Source: Dipteris shenzhenensis (taxonomy: Eukaryota; Polypodiophyta; Polypodiopsida; Gleicheniales). Taken from it: a stretch of 64,000 nt of DNA. Under the pieces are notes generated by a model, which was not told where the DNA came from, did no database searches, and was given only the letters and a program-made list of their open reading frames with translations. Location: the NCBI GenBank assembly GCA_047967505.1, contig CM106538.1; one strand, 5' to 3'. The translations under genes were made by a program, and so were the position numbers. Below are positions 32,564 through 43,190 of the stretch, one piece after another. Numbering within the stretch: position 1 is the first letter of the stretch; every line of letters starts with the position of its first letter.

Positions 32564-33199
32564 ATGATCAGAGCGGTGGGACGTTTGGGGAAGGAGTGGC
32601 ACACTGACCCTCCGAGTATCTCAGAGCAGGATGCCCCTAGATGGCGCCTTTGGCTGTGGGAGGGTAGACTCTTGAGGGAGGCCCAGTGGGATCCGAGAGA
32701 GTGGTTCTGGCCTTCCACGGGTGGCCTAGCCGCACAGGTGGATGAGGTGCCCTTCTTTTCCTACACCACATGGATTGGCAGGAGGCTTCAAATGGACTCG
32801 TCGAGGTGGACCCCCTCGAGGGAGAGGCATTGGGTGACCCAGAGAGTGCCCTGGGATGTTCGCTCCAGGTTTTGGACGCAGTTGTGGCCCAGTTTGCGGC
32901 CGAGGAAGATATCCTACTTCTTTTGGCTGGCCGCCCGCAGAGGCTTGCCCATTGGACCGTGGTTGGAGGAGATGCGAGTGGAGGGGCAGTGCCATTGTTG
33001 CTCTGATGGTGTCCTGGAGACTATCCCGCATTGCCTGTTGAGGTGTTGTAGTGCAGCGAGGATTTGGATGGGAGCCCTTAGGATCATGACACATATGCAG
33101 AGTCTTCAGAGAGATTACACCTGGGGGATGGTGGCTTGGTTGATAGAGGGAGGACACGCATTTCAGATTGATGAGATCTCCCCAGCCTACCGGATATAG
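32564..33199 (+). pseudogene. LINE B ORF2 C-terminal zf-RVT region
   Basis: Open for 211 codons: RWRLWLWEGRLLREAQWDPR, RKISYFFWLAARRGLPIGPW, then CHCCSDGVLETIPHCLLRCC (C-x2-C...H-x4-C) and the W-x-GALRIM motif. It corresponds closely to the LINE A segment at 22555-23343. It ends near the junction with the gypsy fragment at about 33200. Confidence 0.75.
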
Positions 33200-33244
33200 G
33201 GTCAGAGCATCCAGAGGATAGCACTCATAATGTAACTATTGCTT

Positions 33245-34710
33245 ATCATCAGGACCTGGAAGGCATGAGGGAGCAATATGCTCATGATCCTGATTTTGGT
33301 GAAATTTTACAGCAAATGCAAGAGGGGCAATCCACCAGTCACTATTCCCTGAAAGATGGGTATTTAATGAAAGATGATTGCCTATGCATCACCCAGGAGA
33401 TGAGGAAAAAGATTTTGGGGGAATGCCATGCACCTCCCTATGCTGGACATAGAGGAATTACAGCAACAACTCTAGCACTAGAGAGGTATTTCTTTTGGCC
33501 AGGAATGCGGAAAGATATACATCAGTTTGTTACTGAATGCCTTACGTGTCAGAAAATGAAGTATGATAGACGGAAGGCACCTGGCCTACTTATGCCTCTT
33601 CCCGTGCCTCAGGCACCATGGGAAAGTATTACAATGGACTTTATTTTTGATTTGCCAAGATCAAAGTCAGGGAATGATGGGATTTGGACTATCATTGATA
33701 GATTCAGCAAGCAAGCTCATTTCATTCCGGTTCGCAAAACCATAAAGGCAGATCATATGGCTAAGCTTTTCATGGCACAAATTTTCAAACATCACGGTAT
33801 GCCTAAGTCCATTGTTAGTGATCGAGATCCCAGAATGACCAGTCTATTTTGGAGAGCTTTATTTGATAACATGGGGACGAATCTGAATTTTTCTTCTTCT
33901 TTCCATCCCCAGACAGATGGTCAAAGTGAAGTAGCAAATTCTACAATTTTGGATATGCTGAAATGCTACGTGGGTGACCAAAGTTCAGACTGGGAAAAGT
34001 ACCTACCGTTAGTAGAGTTTGCTTACAATAATACAATACATAGCTCTACAGGGAAAGCCCCTTTTGAAGTCATATATGGGAAGGTGATTTTGCCACCTAT
34101 ATTGAGGACCAAAGATGAAATATTTGCAGCTGATGAGTTTGTGAGAGACCTCCAGACAGCTTACAGCCAAGTTCGGACAGCAATTGAAAGGTCTCAAGAG
34201 AAACATAAAAGAGCTGCAGATAAGCATAGGAGACAATTAGATCTCAAGGAAGGGGATTGGGTACTTTTGAGGTTTGAAAAATCTAGGCTCCGCAAGTTTA
34301 AAGGCAAACAGAAAGTGTATGCAAAGTTATCTTCCAGATACTATGGCCCTTTCAGGGTTACAGAAAGAATAAATGAGGTTGCATACAGATTAGCATTGCC
34401 AGAGCATTGGAGGATTCACAATGCATTCCATGTGAGTCTTCTAAAGAAATTTCAGGGACCAGAGCCTACAGAAACAGTATCAGAAGATCCACCAGAAGTG
34501 GATGAGCTGGAGGAAGTCCTTCAGCTAGAGCAAATTGTGTACCATATTGTACGTAAAGGCCCTTAGGGTAAGGAGTTTTACAGGTATCTTGTAAAATTCA
34601 AGAATTATACAGCATTAGATGCCAAGTGGATGGACGAAGACATGTTATCCGATCATCCACAACTTTTGGATGTTTACAAGGAAGCTTTTCAGTTGAGGTC
34701 AACTGAATAG
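33245..34710 (+). pseudogene. gypsy integrase with chromodomain (truncated pol)
   Basis: Open from 33265 to a TAG at 34564-34566. It has the HHCC zinc domain (H-x6-GH, CLTCQKMK), the DD35E core (ITMDFIFDLPRSKSG ... VSDRDPRM ... [13 protein letters not shown]), and the GPY/F module (SSRYYGPFRVTERI, HNAFHVSLLKKF). Reading through the TAG gives a chromodomain, YLVKFKNYTALDAKWMDEDM, ending in TAG at 34710. In other chromodomains the Phe of YLVKF is usually Trp. These modules insert element DNA and direct it to chromatin. Confidence 0.85.
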
Positions 34711-34722
34711 AAGCCGAGGGGA
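34711..34722 (+). promoter_or_regulatory. polypurine tract of the chromovirus fragment
   Basis: AAGCCGAGGGGA between the pol stop and TGTCACCAC of the LTR. Confidence 0.6.
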
Positions 34723-35690
34723 TGTCACCACAATGTAAATATCCTAAGTCAAAGTACAGTTGACCATTTATTTGATCATAATTAAAGAGTTTTATATGTG
34801 TTAAATATGGTCAAAGAGTTATTTTTAATGGTCAAAGGATTGACTATGGTCAAAGATACTTGACTCTAGTCAAGTAAACCTGACTTCGGTCAAGGAGACT
34901 TGGTTTATTACCAAGAGGGTTAACTGTGGTTAACCAGAGAACCATAGAGCTGACTACGGTCAGAGAGTGTTGACTTCGGTCAACAAGACTTGGCATGCGC
35001 CAAGAGGGTTAACCCCGGTTAACCAAGATGTGCCAACTTCGGTTGGAGAGACTTGTCTATAATTAAGGCGCCTCGACCCTTGGTCAAAGCTCTTTAATTA
35101 TAATCAAGAGTGTTGACTACGGTCAACCAGAGAATACATATATATTTATTTGAATATATATTTGTTTAGATGTGCACATGTGTTCAGTGGGGACGCCCAC
35201 CGTGACTAGGATTAGTCCACAGTGTGTTATTTGCATGCAAAGCGCTAACAATTAATGGGTGCCATGGTGGTGCGCTTTAATTAATTGTTGCAGGTAATAG
35301 GAAGGATTATTTTTCCTAAGCATAATGGGAGCGTGACAAGCATCTAGGAGGCGGTTTGTGTGACCGAGAGCTTTGAAGACCCCAGAATGGCCCTTAGTGG
35401 CATGTAATAGGATTTATTCTAGATTTTAGACAAGTGGCATGTTGCCAATTTGAATGGAGCTTGAAGCTCTTGTAAAAAAGTGGATTTTTCACGTTTTGTG
35501 TGTGGAGAGGTTTCCAGACAGCGTGCTGAATTTCTGTAACAGATTTTCCCTCATGAATAAAGACCTTCGGGGGGGTCCAGCCCGACGATTTTGTCCTGGG
35601 CCCTAGTGCATCTTCAGAGAGAGGGAGTGAGGGAGAGCTTTTGAGAGCATAGATTCCGTCGTTTATGAGTGGTAATAGCTGTCCTACACC
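34723..35690 (+). repeat. chromovirus 3' LTR (about 0.96 kb)
   Basis: Starts TGTCACCACAATG after the polypurine tract. It contains the hairpin array (34840-35127), AT-rich promoter-like DNA (35140-35170), and AATAAAG at about 35556. The right end is placed near TCCTACA (about 35686) by the TG/CA rule and because LINE B 3' UTR-like sequence follows. No second LTR is available to confirm it. Confidence 0.6.
34840..35127 (+). repeat. array of 11 short hairpins, many with UNCG loops
   Basis: Each unit is a perfect inverted repeat of 4-6 bp. Stem-loop-stem: TTGAC-TATG (34840), TTGACT-CT (34860), TGAC-TTCG (34881), CTTGGT-TTATT (34899), GTTAAC-TGTG (34919), CTGAC-TACG (34950), GTTGAC-TTCG (34969), CTTGGC-ATGC (34989), GTTAAC-CCCG (35008), CCAAC-TTCG (35033), GTTGAC-TACG (35112). 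Start-to-start distance is mostly 18-21 bp, with purine-rich spacers. Eight loops fit C(NNNG)G and five are UNCG. Stems differ but stay paired. Confidence 0.9.
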
Positions 35691-36114
35691 TACGATCCGG
35701 TTTCATGATGCATTTTGCTGCCTTTCTTGCTAGCACTCTCAAGCGTGACATCAGCCTGACACCTTTGACAGCATTCTACACCTTACTCCAGACTCACAAT
35801 CCACTTGGGAGCGTGGTACTCTAGGCTCCAGGGCGACTATCTAGAGGCGTGCTTGTTTCTGCAAGGCTTGGCCTACATGATTTTCTACATCTGCACCCTG
35901 CGAGGGATTGGCTGGTTGTATAGCCCCCCCACTTGGCTGTTAGCCCTAGTTCCACTGATCCCCTAGGCAGTGAGCTGGGTTTCTCTTGAACTGTCCGGTT
36001 CTTGCTTTCAGCCTTTGCCGGTTTTTTCCATACTCAGCACCTTCGGGGCTGCTGTCTTGTATGAAATCTTTCAAGCATTAATAGAAGGTTCCTTTGTTTG
36101 AGAAAAAAAAAGAG
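35691..36114 (+). other. LINE B 3' UTR and poly(A)
   Basis: Noncoding. It ends with TTGTTTGAGAAAAAAAAAG before the target duplication. Near the end, CAGC-A-CC-TTCG-GGGCTG (36035-36051) can form a bulged UUCG stem-loop. LINE reverse transcriptases often recognise such 3' structures (general knowledge; the role here is inference). Confidence 0.6.
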
Positions 36115-36129
36115 AGGTTATGTTTTGCA
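36115..36129 (+). repeat. LINE B target-site duplication (right)
   Basis: AGGTTATGTTTTGCA, identical to 27244-27258. Confidence 0.85.
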
Positions 36130-36157
36130 TGAGTACAACAAGAACTAACATACATTA

Positions 36158-36479
36158 TGTAGTGAAGGGGGAAGGGGCAGATTTGGAGATGGGGAGAGAA
36201 TAGCAGAAGGAAGGGAGAAGAAGGGGAAGGAGAGAGGAGGAGAGAGAAGAATGAGGGGATAGAGAGATAGAGAGAGGGAGAGAGAGAGAGTGTGAGCGTA
36301 GGCAGCAGGTAGCAGGAAGGAGGAGGGAGAGTAGATAGGATTAGATGTCACATAAAAAGCCCCTTACAATCCTTTTGGGTTGACTTATATAGTCCCCCAT
36401 AGTTCCCACATTTCCCCTACTATTCTCCCATCTATTTCCCCCTTAAAATCCATCTTTTTCCCACCTTCATTACGGCCAT
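36158..36479 (-). repeat. putative gypsy II 3' LTR (322 bp)
   Basis: On the minus strand it starts TGGCCGTAATGAAGG after GGGAAGGGA and ends CTTCACTACA. It contains ACTATATAAG (promoter-like, about 36388-36397) and a long C/T-rich stretch. There is no second copy to confirm the ends. Confidence 0.5.
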
Positions 36480-36552
36480 CCCTTCCCAAAGAATTTTGCC
36501 CTCAAAATTTCCAAGAGGCTGCCCTGGATGAGAAGGATACAACAGAAACTGA

Positions 36553-39500
36553 TCAGCTCTGTAGGAGATAGGGGTAGTCCTGCACAATGCTCTCAGGTTG
36601 CCAAGAATTCTCATCTTCCGTTAAACCTTTTCATTTGATGAGGTATTCTGTGTAGGCTTTGTTCCTGAGTACATGATCTCTGAAGCCCTTGATTTGCTCC
36701 GGCACATAGATTATGTGGCCCTCTTCATCCATAGGAGGCAACTCAGGAAGAACCTGGACATGCTGTCCGACATGTGGTTTCAGCAAGGATACATGGAAAA
36801 CATTATGGATCTTGGAGGTACTGGGTAGTTCCAACTGATATGCTACCTGCCCAACTTTGCGGATGATTTTGTAGGGGCCATAATACCTGTGGGCGAGCTT
36901 TGTGTTGGTATTACCTTTGAGCGAGGAATATCGATTCTTATGGAGACGTAAATGCACATAATCCCCTTCTTCAAAAGATAAGTACCTCCTTTGTTCATCC
37001 GCATACTTCTTCTGCTTGGCTTGGGCATCCTGCATATTCCTCTTAGCCAACTGCAGAAGGGCATTCATACTCTCCAAATCATTCCTTGCTTGCTGATTTT
37101 TCACAGCCAAGTCTGCAACCCTAGAAGGCATTCCCACTTTGCATCCATACATAGCCTCGAATGGACTCATGCCAATAGAGAGGTGTTTGGTGCTGTTGTA
37201 GCAAAATTCAGCAAATGCTAACCATTTGTCCCAAGACTTCTGCGTGTCATGACAGTAATGCCTTAGATACTCCTCCAACCACTTGTTCACCCTCTCTGAT
37301 TGTCCATCCGTCTGTGGATGATAAGCAGTACTAGGCGCAAGGGAAGTACCAACTGCAGTGAATAACTCCTGCCAAAAGTGACCCATAAATTTAGCATCCC
37401 TGTCACTGACAATCTCCTGAGGAAAACCATGGTGCTTGAACACATACTCAATGAATTGCCAGGCAACCTGTGAAGCGGAGTACCGAGTCCTAGTCGGTAT
37501 GAAATGGGCCTGCTTAGTCATCCTGTCAACCACCACAAATATGCTATCCCAACCCTTATCTGTAGAAGGCAAGCCTGTAATGAAGTCCATGGCAATGTGA
37601 GTCCATTTGCCTTCAGGAATGGGTAGCGGTTGCAGAAGGCCTGCGGGTAACCGGCTGTCCACTTTATTTTGTTGGCAGGGCAAACATTCACTGACAAACT
37701 TAACCACATCTCGCCACAAACCATCCCAAATAAAGCTCTCCTTGACTTTTTCATATGTTTTTGTGATACCCGTATGCCCTGACATAGGGGATGAGTGCAT
37801 TTCCTGTAATACCATCAACCTGTACTTGGAGTCTGGCACAAGATAAATTCTGTCCCTGCACCATAACAGTCCGTTGCGGAGCTGAAATCGAACATGCCCT
37901 TGGCTGGACGGACTCTGTAACTCCACAAAAATAGGAGCTGCATCAGAATTTTGCATGTATTCCTCCTGAATCCCAAGTATCCACTCCTGATGAAGCGTGG
38001 AAATGGCAGACGGTTTGCATGACCACATCCTGGACAAGGCATCAGCAACCACATTCTCTTTCCCCTTTCTATATTCAATGTCAAAATCATAGGACTGAAC
38101 TGCAGCCAGCCATCTCTTCTGCTTCATGGATAAATTAGGCTGCGTTAAGAAGTACTTGAGTGTCCTGTGATCCGTTTTGACCTTAATCTTGCTACCGTAC
38201 AGGTAGTGGTGCCATATTGCAAAAGCATGCAAGATTGCCAGCATCTCTTGATCATAAACATGATAACTCATTTCTCTGGCATTAAACTTCCTGCTCTCAA
38301 AAGCAATCACACCATGCTCTTGTTTTAGGACAGCCCCTAAACCTTTGCCACTGGCATCCGTCTCAATAATGAAAGACCATGAGAAATCAGGGCACACCAA
38401 TACAGGTGCATTGCTAAGGGCATCCTTGAGGTGATCAAAGCTGAGTTGTGCTGCTTCTGACCATTGGAAGGCATCCTTTTTCGGCAAATCAGTGAGAGGG
38501 GCAGCCCTTTTGGCGAAGTGCCTAATGAATCTCCTGTAAAAAGAAGCAAGACCCAAGAAACCTCTGAGCTGCGTGGTATTTTGTGGCTGCGGCCACTCCT
38601 TAATGCATTTCACCTTAGCTGGGTCTACCTTGATTCCGTGCCTGCTTACAACATGACTAAGGTATTCAACCTCCTCTGCCATAAATGTGCACTTGCTGGC
38701 CTTGGCATAAAGCTGATGCATTCTCAAGATTTCTAGCACTTGTCGGACATGGTCAATGTGTTCCTGTGCATCCTTACTATAAATGAGAATGTCATCGAAA
38801 AATACCAGCACACATTTGAAAAGAAGGTGGTGTAAGATCTTGTTCATGAGTGCCTGGAAGGTGGCTGGTGCATTAGTCAAACCAAAAGGCATCACCTTGA
38901 ACTCATATAATCCTCTTTTTGTACGAAAGGCAGTCTTATGCTCATCACCCTCTTTCATCCTGATCTGATGGTAACCTGACCTCAAATCAATCTTCGTGAA
39001 ATACTGAGCACCCTTGAGTTCATCCAGCAGGTCATCAATCCTGGGAATAGGAAACCTGTTCTTAATGGTGGTCTTATTCAATTCTCTGTAATCAATGCAC
39101 ATACGAAAAGAGCCATCCTTCTTTTTCACCAGGAGTACTGGAGATGCAAAGGGCGAGGTGCTATGAGCAATGAAGTTTTTCTCAAGCAAATCTCGCACCT
39201 GTGTTGCCACTTCTTCCCGTTCAACCTTAGAGAGTCGGTACGGGGCCTTGTTTATTGGTTTACTACCATGTTCCAGGACTATGGCATGATCAACATCTCT
39301 TTTTGGGGGCAACTGAGATGGCATATCAGCAAACACATCCCCAAATTCTAAGAGCAATTTCTGCATTTCATAATTATCCACATGGGGAATACCACCCTCC
39401 TGAGGTACAGAGACATTCAATGCATAAATGGCACTTTCGTTCTTGAGCTCCCTAGCTAGCTGCCTTGCTGAAATGACCTGCAATTTTTGATTCACAATGC

Positions 39501-41055
39501 CCTGCAATGTAACAGTTCTACCCTTGTGGCAAAACTCAAGAGATAAAGCATTCAAATCTATACTGATTTTCCCCAGGGATTTCAGCCAATCACAACCCAG
39601 GACAGCATCTATGGGTCCCATATCCAATGCCAAAAGATCACCTGCAAACTCATAATGATCAGAAAACTTGATCCTGGCATCCTGGCAACAATGTCTGCTG
39701 ATCATGTGCTGTCCATTCGCGATCTCCACTTTCAGACCATGGTCTATCTCTGTAGCAACTAATCCCAATCTTTGCAATGTTCTACAATTAATGAAACTGT
39801 GAGTGCTACCACTGTCTACCAATACATGGACAGATCTGCCATTAATCATTCCCTTCAACCTGATTGTGTCAGCACTTTTGGCACCCATCAAGGCATGTAG
39901 TGAGATGGTATACAGTGTAGACTGGGCATCCCAATAAATCTGTTCATCATCCACAGGAACATTACCATTAGCATCACCTCTGACATGAAAAGGCATTGTA
40001 GGTTGATGCTCCAACACAGAGAGTGTTGGCTTACGGCCTTTCCTGCTACATGTAGGCTGAATATCAATCTCATGCATCACATGAGAGGTTTGCTCAATAG
40101 CCCCACCCGGATCAAAAGGAAAAACAGTCCCCTTTGTGGCATCTGTGTCAGGAGACTCATCTGCATCATGAGCTCCTGTCAATTCCTCATGAGAGACATC
40201 ATGGGGGTCTGCTACATCAGCCACTTCATCATCATCAGATAATTCAATTATCATGCTGAGTTTGGCTGAGCTGACATTCTTCATTTTGCACACATCTCGG
40301 TGCTCAGGTGTCCATTTCTCTCCACACCTAAAGCATAAATTTGCCTTCTTCCTACTGTCCATTATGGCTCTGGAATGTTGTTTAACTTCTGATTTGCCAA
40401 AACCAGCACTGGGTTTGACACCTGTTTTTGCATCCATGGGCCTGTATGGCTTTGCATATGGCATCTTACTTCCAAAAACCGTTGGATATCGTGGGAAGGA
40501 AGCAGCTGCTGGTTTCTTATCAATCCAATCAGCAGAATTTGTCTTCCTGTCAGCATCATAAGCAGTACCATAGAAGCTATGTGACACATGCTTGTACTTG
40601 CCAGCATATTTTGGCTCAAACACCTCAGCAAGCTGGGCTTCTCGCTCAATGGTTAGAGGATTGTGAGCTCTCACATCAGCAGCTAGAGAGGGATCTAAGC
40701 CTTGTATAAAACGCAGCAACTTCCCTTTCTCAGAAATATCCTGTACAAACAAAGAAAGTCTCCAAAAACGTTGCAAGTACTCCTGGACCGTACCTGTTTG
40801 TGACAGTGCATAGAATTCAGCAAGGTACTGTTCAAGGATCAGGGCCGAGACGAAGGTCGTGACCATAAGCTCCTTGAACTGTTTCCAGGTGGTAGGCTTC
40901 TGAGGCGACTCTCGCATGTAACGCCACCATGTATGTGCATAATCCTGTAAATGCATGCAAGCAAAAATGATCCTCTCCTCATCATTCTTAGGGTAGAAGC
41001 GGAAATAATCTTCAAGCTTCATGAGCCACTCCTCCAATTGGAGTGCGAGTGTCAC
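36553..41055 (-). pseudogene. gypsy II gag-pol polyprotein (1474 codons open, then TGA in the chromodomain)
   Basis: Residue positions in the open stretch from 41055: capsid 1-150; zinc knuckle C241-F-R-C244...H252-x3-C256; protease [12 protein letters not shown] (D414); RT about 640-800 with [10 protein letters not shown] (D754/D755); RNase [14 protein letters not shown] (D900); integrase H1087, H1094, C1124, C1127 and D1157, D1218, E1254 (DD35E); GPY/F near 1392. It then enters a chromodomain (YLIK) and meets TGA at 36631-36633, where Trp is expected. Reading on gives KGLTEDENSWQPESIV and a natural stop at 36553. It is nearly intact, but the N-terminal gag is out of frame. Confidence 0.88.
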
Positions 41056-42074
41056 CCTTAAACTTATGCACAGAGATTTTATCTTTCACATCTTTGGCTG
41101 CGTTATTCCTATAGTGACTACCAGCATACTCACGCTTGAAGCTCACATACTGTGAAAAGGGCATCTCATTACGAACATCCTCATGCAAAGCCCTATATGA
41201 ACGTAAGGCATCTGAAAGCATATCATCCATGTTTGCATGCTGCCCACTTCCAGCATCATGCTGGTTAGGAGAACCACTCCCCTGATGCATAAAGTGTGTC
41301 TGACTTAAAGCATTACCTCCCTGATAGCAAGCTGAGTCTGACTGAATGTATTAACAAGAGGTGTCATCAAAGCATGCAATCCCTGCTGAGTCTGCCTGCC
41401 ATAAACATCTCGGTGGGTGGGTGGCATAGAAAAAGGTTGAGAAGAGGACTGCACCTTAGCATGGGGATTATGTTGATTCTGGTGATGCCTTGCCCGTGCC
41501 GCCGAGCACTTCTCTTATTGATTCCAGGCCTCCATTTGGCTCGCATATTTCATTGGCTGAGCCGTCCATTTTGGGCCGGCCCATTGGCACATTTTTGCCA
41601 ACGGCGAGAATGCCCTGATTGGGTGTTGGGTTTCAGGGCAGTTGGGAGAGGAGCCATGCATAGAACCAACATCATAAGTGCGACGGCCATCAGCCATAAA
41701 TCCCCTGTGTGGGTCAGGAAAATCACCCTGGCTATGCGACTGATCCCCGTGCTGGGGTGCGGGCTGCTTACCCTTATCGTGCATACTGATGGCGGTAGTG
41801 ATCTGTTGCCCAATGTTCTTACCCATCTGGGTGATAGCTGTATCGTGCATAGCCATAGCAGTGGTGAGCTGCTGCCCCAACTGCTGACCCATCTGCTAAA
41901 AAGCCCCCTGAAGCATCGAGGCCAATGCATCTAGAAACACTGTGTCGGTAGAGGCATAGCAAAAACTGGCTGTGAAGGGGATGCACCCTCTGTGACCGGC
42001 ATCTGCTCCTGCTGAGCAACATTGTCACCATGCTGAGATGACTCATCCGACCGGGGCGCACGCCTGGGTGCCAT
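41012..42074 (-). pseudogene. gypsy II gag N-terminal part
   Basis: Likely start ATG at 42072-42074 (MAPRRAPRSDESSQHGDNVA). The frame is interrupted at about 41935 and 41895, open again at 41892-41515 (glutamine-rich MGQQLGQQLTTAMAMHDTAI repeats), and at 41290-41012 (DDMLSDALRSYRALHEDVRN ... [13 protein letters not shown]). It joins the main polyprotein ([17 protein letters not shown]) only after a frameshift near 41050. The repeated MHD/GQQ segments suggest a coiled or repetitive N-terminus. Confidence 0.6.
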
Positions 42075-42590
42075 GAGTGACACGAGGAAAATGTGCCAAG
42101 TGTCGAAGGCTCGATGTAGAGGCTGGAGAGGTGTCAGTAGCAGTCGTTGAAGAGGTTCGAAGAAAGCTCGGTGAAAAGGCTGGAAATGGGCTCAAAATGA
42201 GCCACGAAGGTGGCTAAGAAAGGCCCAGAATAGGGCTGTAGGAGTACCCTAAAATAGTTTTTTTTTTTTTTTTGGAAGCTTAGGACAACTAAGACACCTA
42301 GGGTAGTTAGTACAGTTCTAGCCTAGACCTTTAGGACTGTTAGGACACCGTCTTAGACCAACCTAAGCCAACCTTTAACCTTAGTTAGTACTAAGCCAAA
42401 CTGACTAAACCTAACCTTACCCAATCACTAACCTAACTAAACCTAGCCAAAGTAACCCAATCCACTAACTAGCGAGACCTAGCCAGACCTAAATTAACCT
42501 AACCAAATAGCTAACCTCCACCCTAAACCACGACTAAACTAGTTAAGGTCAAAACTAACCTTAGGCTAAGGTTGGCTCTGGCGGCAGCAG
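42075..42590. repeat. leader-like DNA with a degenerate CTAACC-rich tract
   Basis: 42255-42274 is a T run. 42280-42570 is an irregular run of CTAACC, CCTAGCC and CTAAACC words on the plus strand. It resembles decayed minisatellite DNA and looks only loosely like plant telomere repeats (CCCTAAA). No gene. Confidence 0.5.
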
Positions 42591-42932
42591 CTACATGGTG
42601 CGGCGGAAGGAGGCGGAGCTGGCGGAAGAGGGCGGAGATTTGGCATCGCAGCGCTGAAGAAGAACAGGGGTGGATACTGGACATCGAGCGGACAATGAGG
42701 GTGGAAGAGGGCGGACAACGTGCGATGGAGCTAGGTCTATTTGTGAGGTGCCAGAGGAGCTAGGTGACGGGTAGAGAGAATGGACGGGTGACGGTAACGG
42801 AGGTCGACGGTGACGGGGATGATAGCAGGACTGTTGCGTGATTCTTGTTGGCGATCAGACGTAGGCCGATGATCAGACATTAATTTGGCCTCTCATACAC
42901 ATTTAGAAGAAGAATGGTACCTACGAGCATTG
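42591..42932. other. GC-rich noncoding stretch
   Basis: GGCGG- and GACGG-rich DNA with no convincing coding frame; possibly the rest of the gypsy II leader. A short direct repeat GATCAGAC occurs at about 42854 and 42881. Confidence 0.35.
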
Positions 42933-43190
42933 GACTCAGGATTCTAGGGAGAGCCACTCAGTATTTAGCCTAATGATCGATTAAAGGGACTCCCTTGGTG
43001 CAAACTGAGCCCTTGAGAGGCACTTCAATGTGCTTTTGCAGAAACAAGAAGATGAATCCTTGAGACTCAGGATTCTAGGGGGAGCCACTTAGTATTTAGC
43101 CTAATGATCGATTAAAGGGACTCCCTTGGTGCAAACTGAGCCCTTGAGAGGCACTTCAATGTGCTTTTGCAGAAACAAGAAGATGAACCT
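42933..43190 (+). repeat. 131-bp tandem duplication
   Basis: Two copies (42933-43063 and 43064-43190), each starting GACTCAGGATTCTAGG and ending GAAACAAGAAGATGAA, with only a few differences. The start motif GACTCAGGATTCTA also occurs at about 46206. Confidence 0.85.

Larger units (their letters stand above)
33200..35690 (+). mobile_element. chromovirus 3' part (integrase, chromodomain, 3' LTR) inside LINE B
   Basis: It begins inside the RNase H/integrase linker (HNVTIAYHQDLEGM) and has no 5' LTR, gag, protease or RT. The right side is a complete-looking 3' LTR. LINE B resumes after about 35690. This is either an insertion later shortened by deletion or a truncated integration. The left junction (33195-33245) and right junction are approximate. 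Confidence 0.7.
27259..36114 (+). mobile_element. LINE B, full-length plant L1-type with nested chromovirus fragment
   Basis: The 15-bp target duplication (27244-27258 and 36115-36129) and the A-rich tail (36101-36114) define both ends. The inside has a C/T-rich 5' region (27290-27780), ORF1 (from 27848), ORF2 (from 29965: endonuclease, RT with FADD, zf-RVT) and a 3' UTR (about 35690-36100). The 3' part of a gypsy element (33200-35690) interrupts it. Stops and frameshifts in both ORFs make it inactive. It is the same type as LINE A. Confidence 0.85.
36158..42074 (-). mobile_element. Ty3/gypsy chromovirus on the minus strand (gypsy II), 5' LTR not found
   Basis: On the minus strand: gag start at 42074, gag-pol to 36553, a polypurine tract, and a putative 3' LTR (36479-36158). 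It is a different family from gypsy I/III (normal DSG protease, different gag). Only a few lesions are visible: a frameshift near 41050, one or two stops in the gag N-terminus near 41895-41935, and a stop in the chromodomain. No matching 5' LTR or primer site was seen above 42075, so the 5' end is deleted or strongly altered. Confidence 0.8.

Noticed and set aside
34840-35127. CRISPR-like spacing of repeats
   Set aside because: The units are hairpins with varying stems inside an LTR of a plant retrotransposon; there are no constant repeats with unique spacers and no cas genes.
34840-35127. Array explained simply as WRKY W-box cluster
   Set aside because: Only some units contain TTGACY; the CTTGG, GTTAAC and CCAAC units keep the palindrome without a W-box, so this does not explain the whole array. 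It may still be a secondary role.
40253-40709. Plus-strand open frames opposite gypsy II gag-pol
   Set aside because: Shadows of the minus-strand polyprotein, without motifs; the same holds for other frames opposite 51786-56489.
42280-42570. True telomere repeat
   Set aside because: Words are irregular and do not match CCCTAAA in tandem; at best telomere-like.
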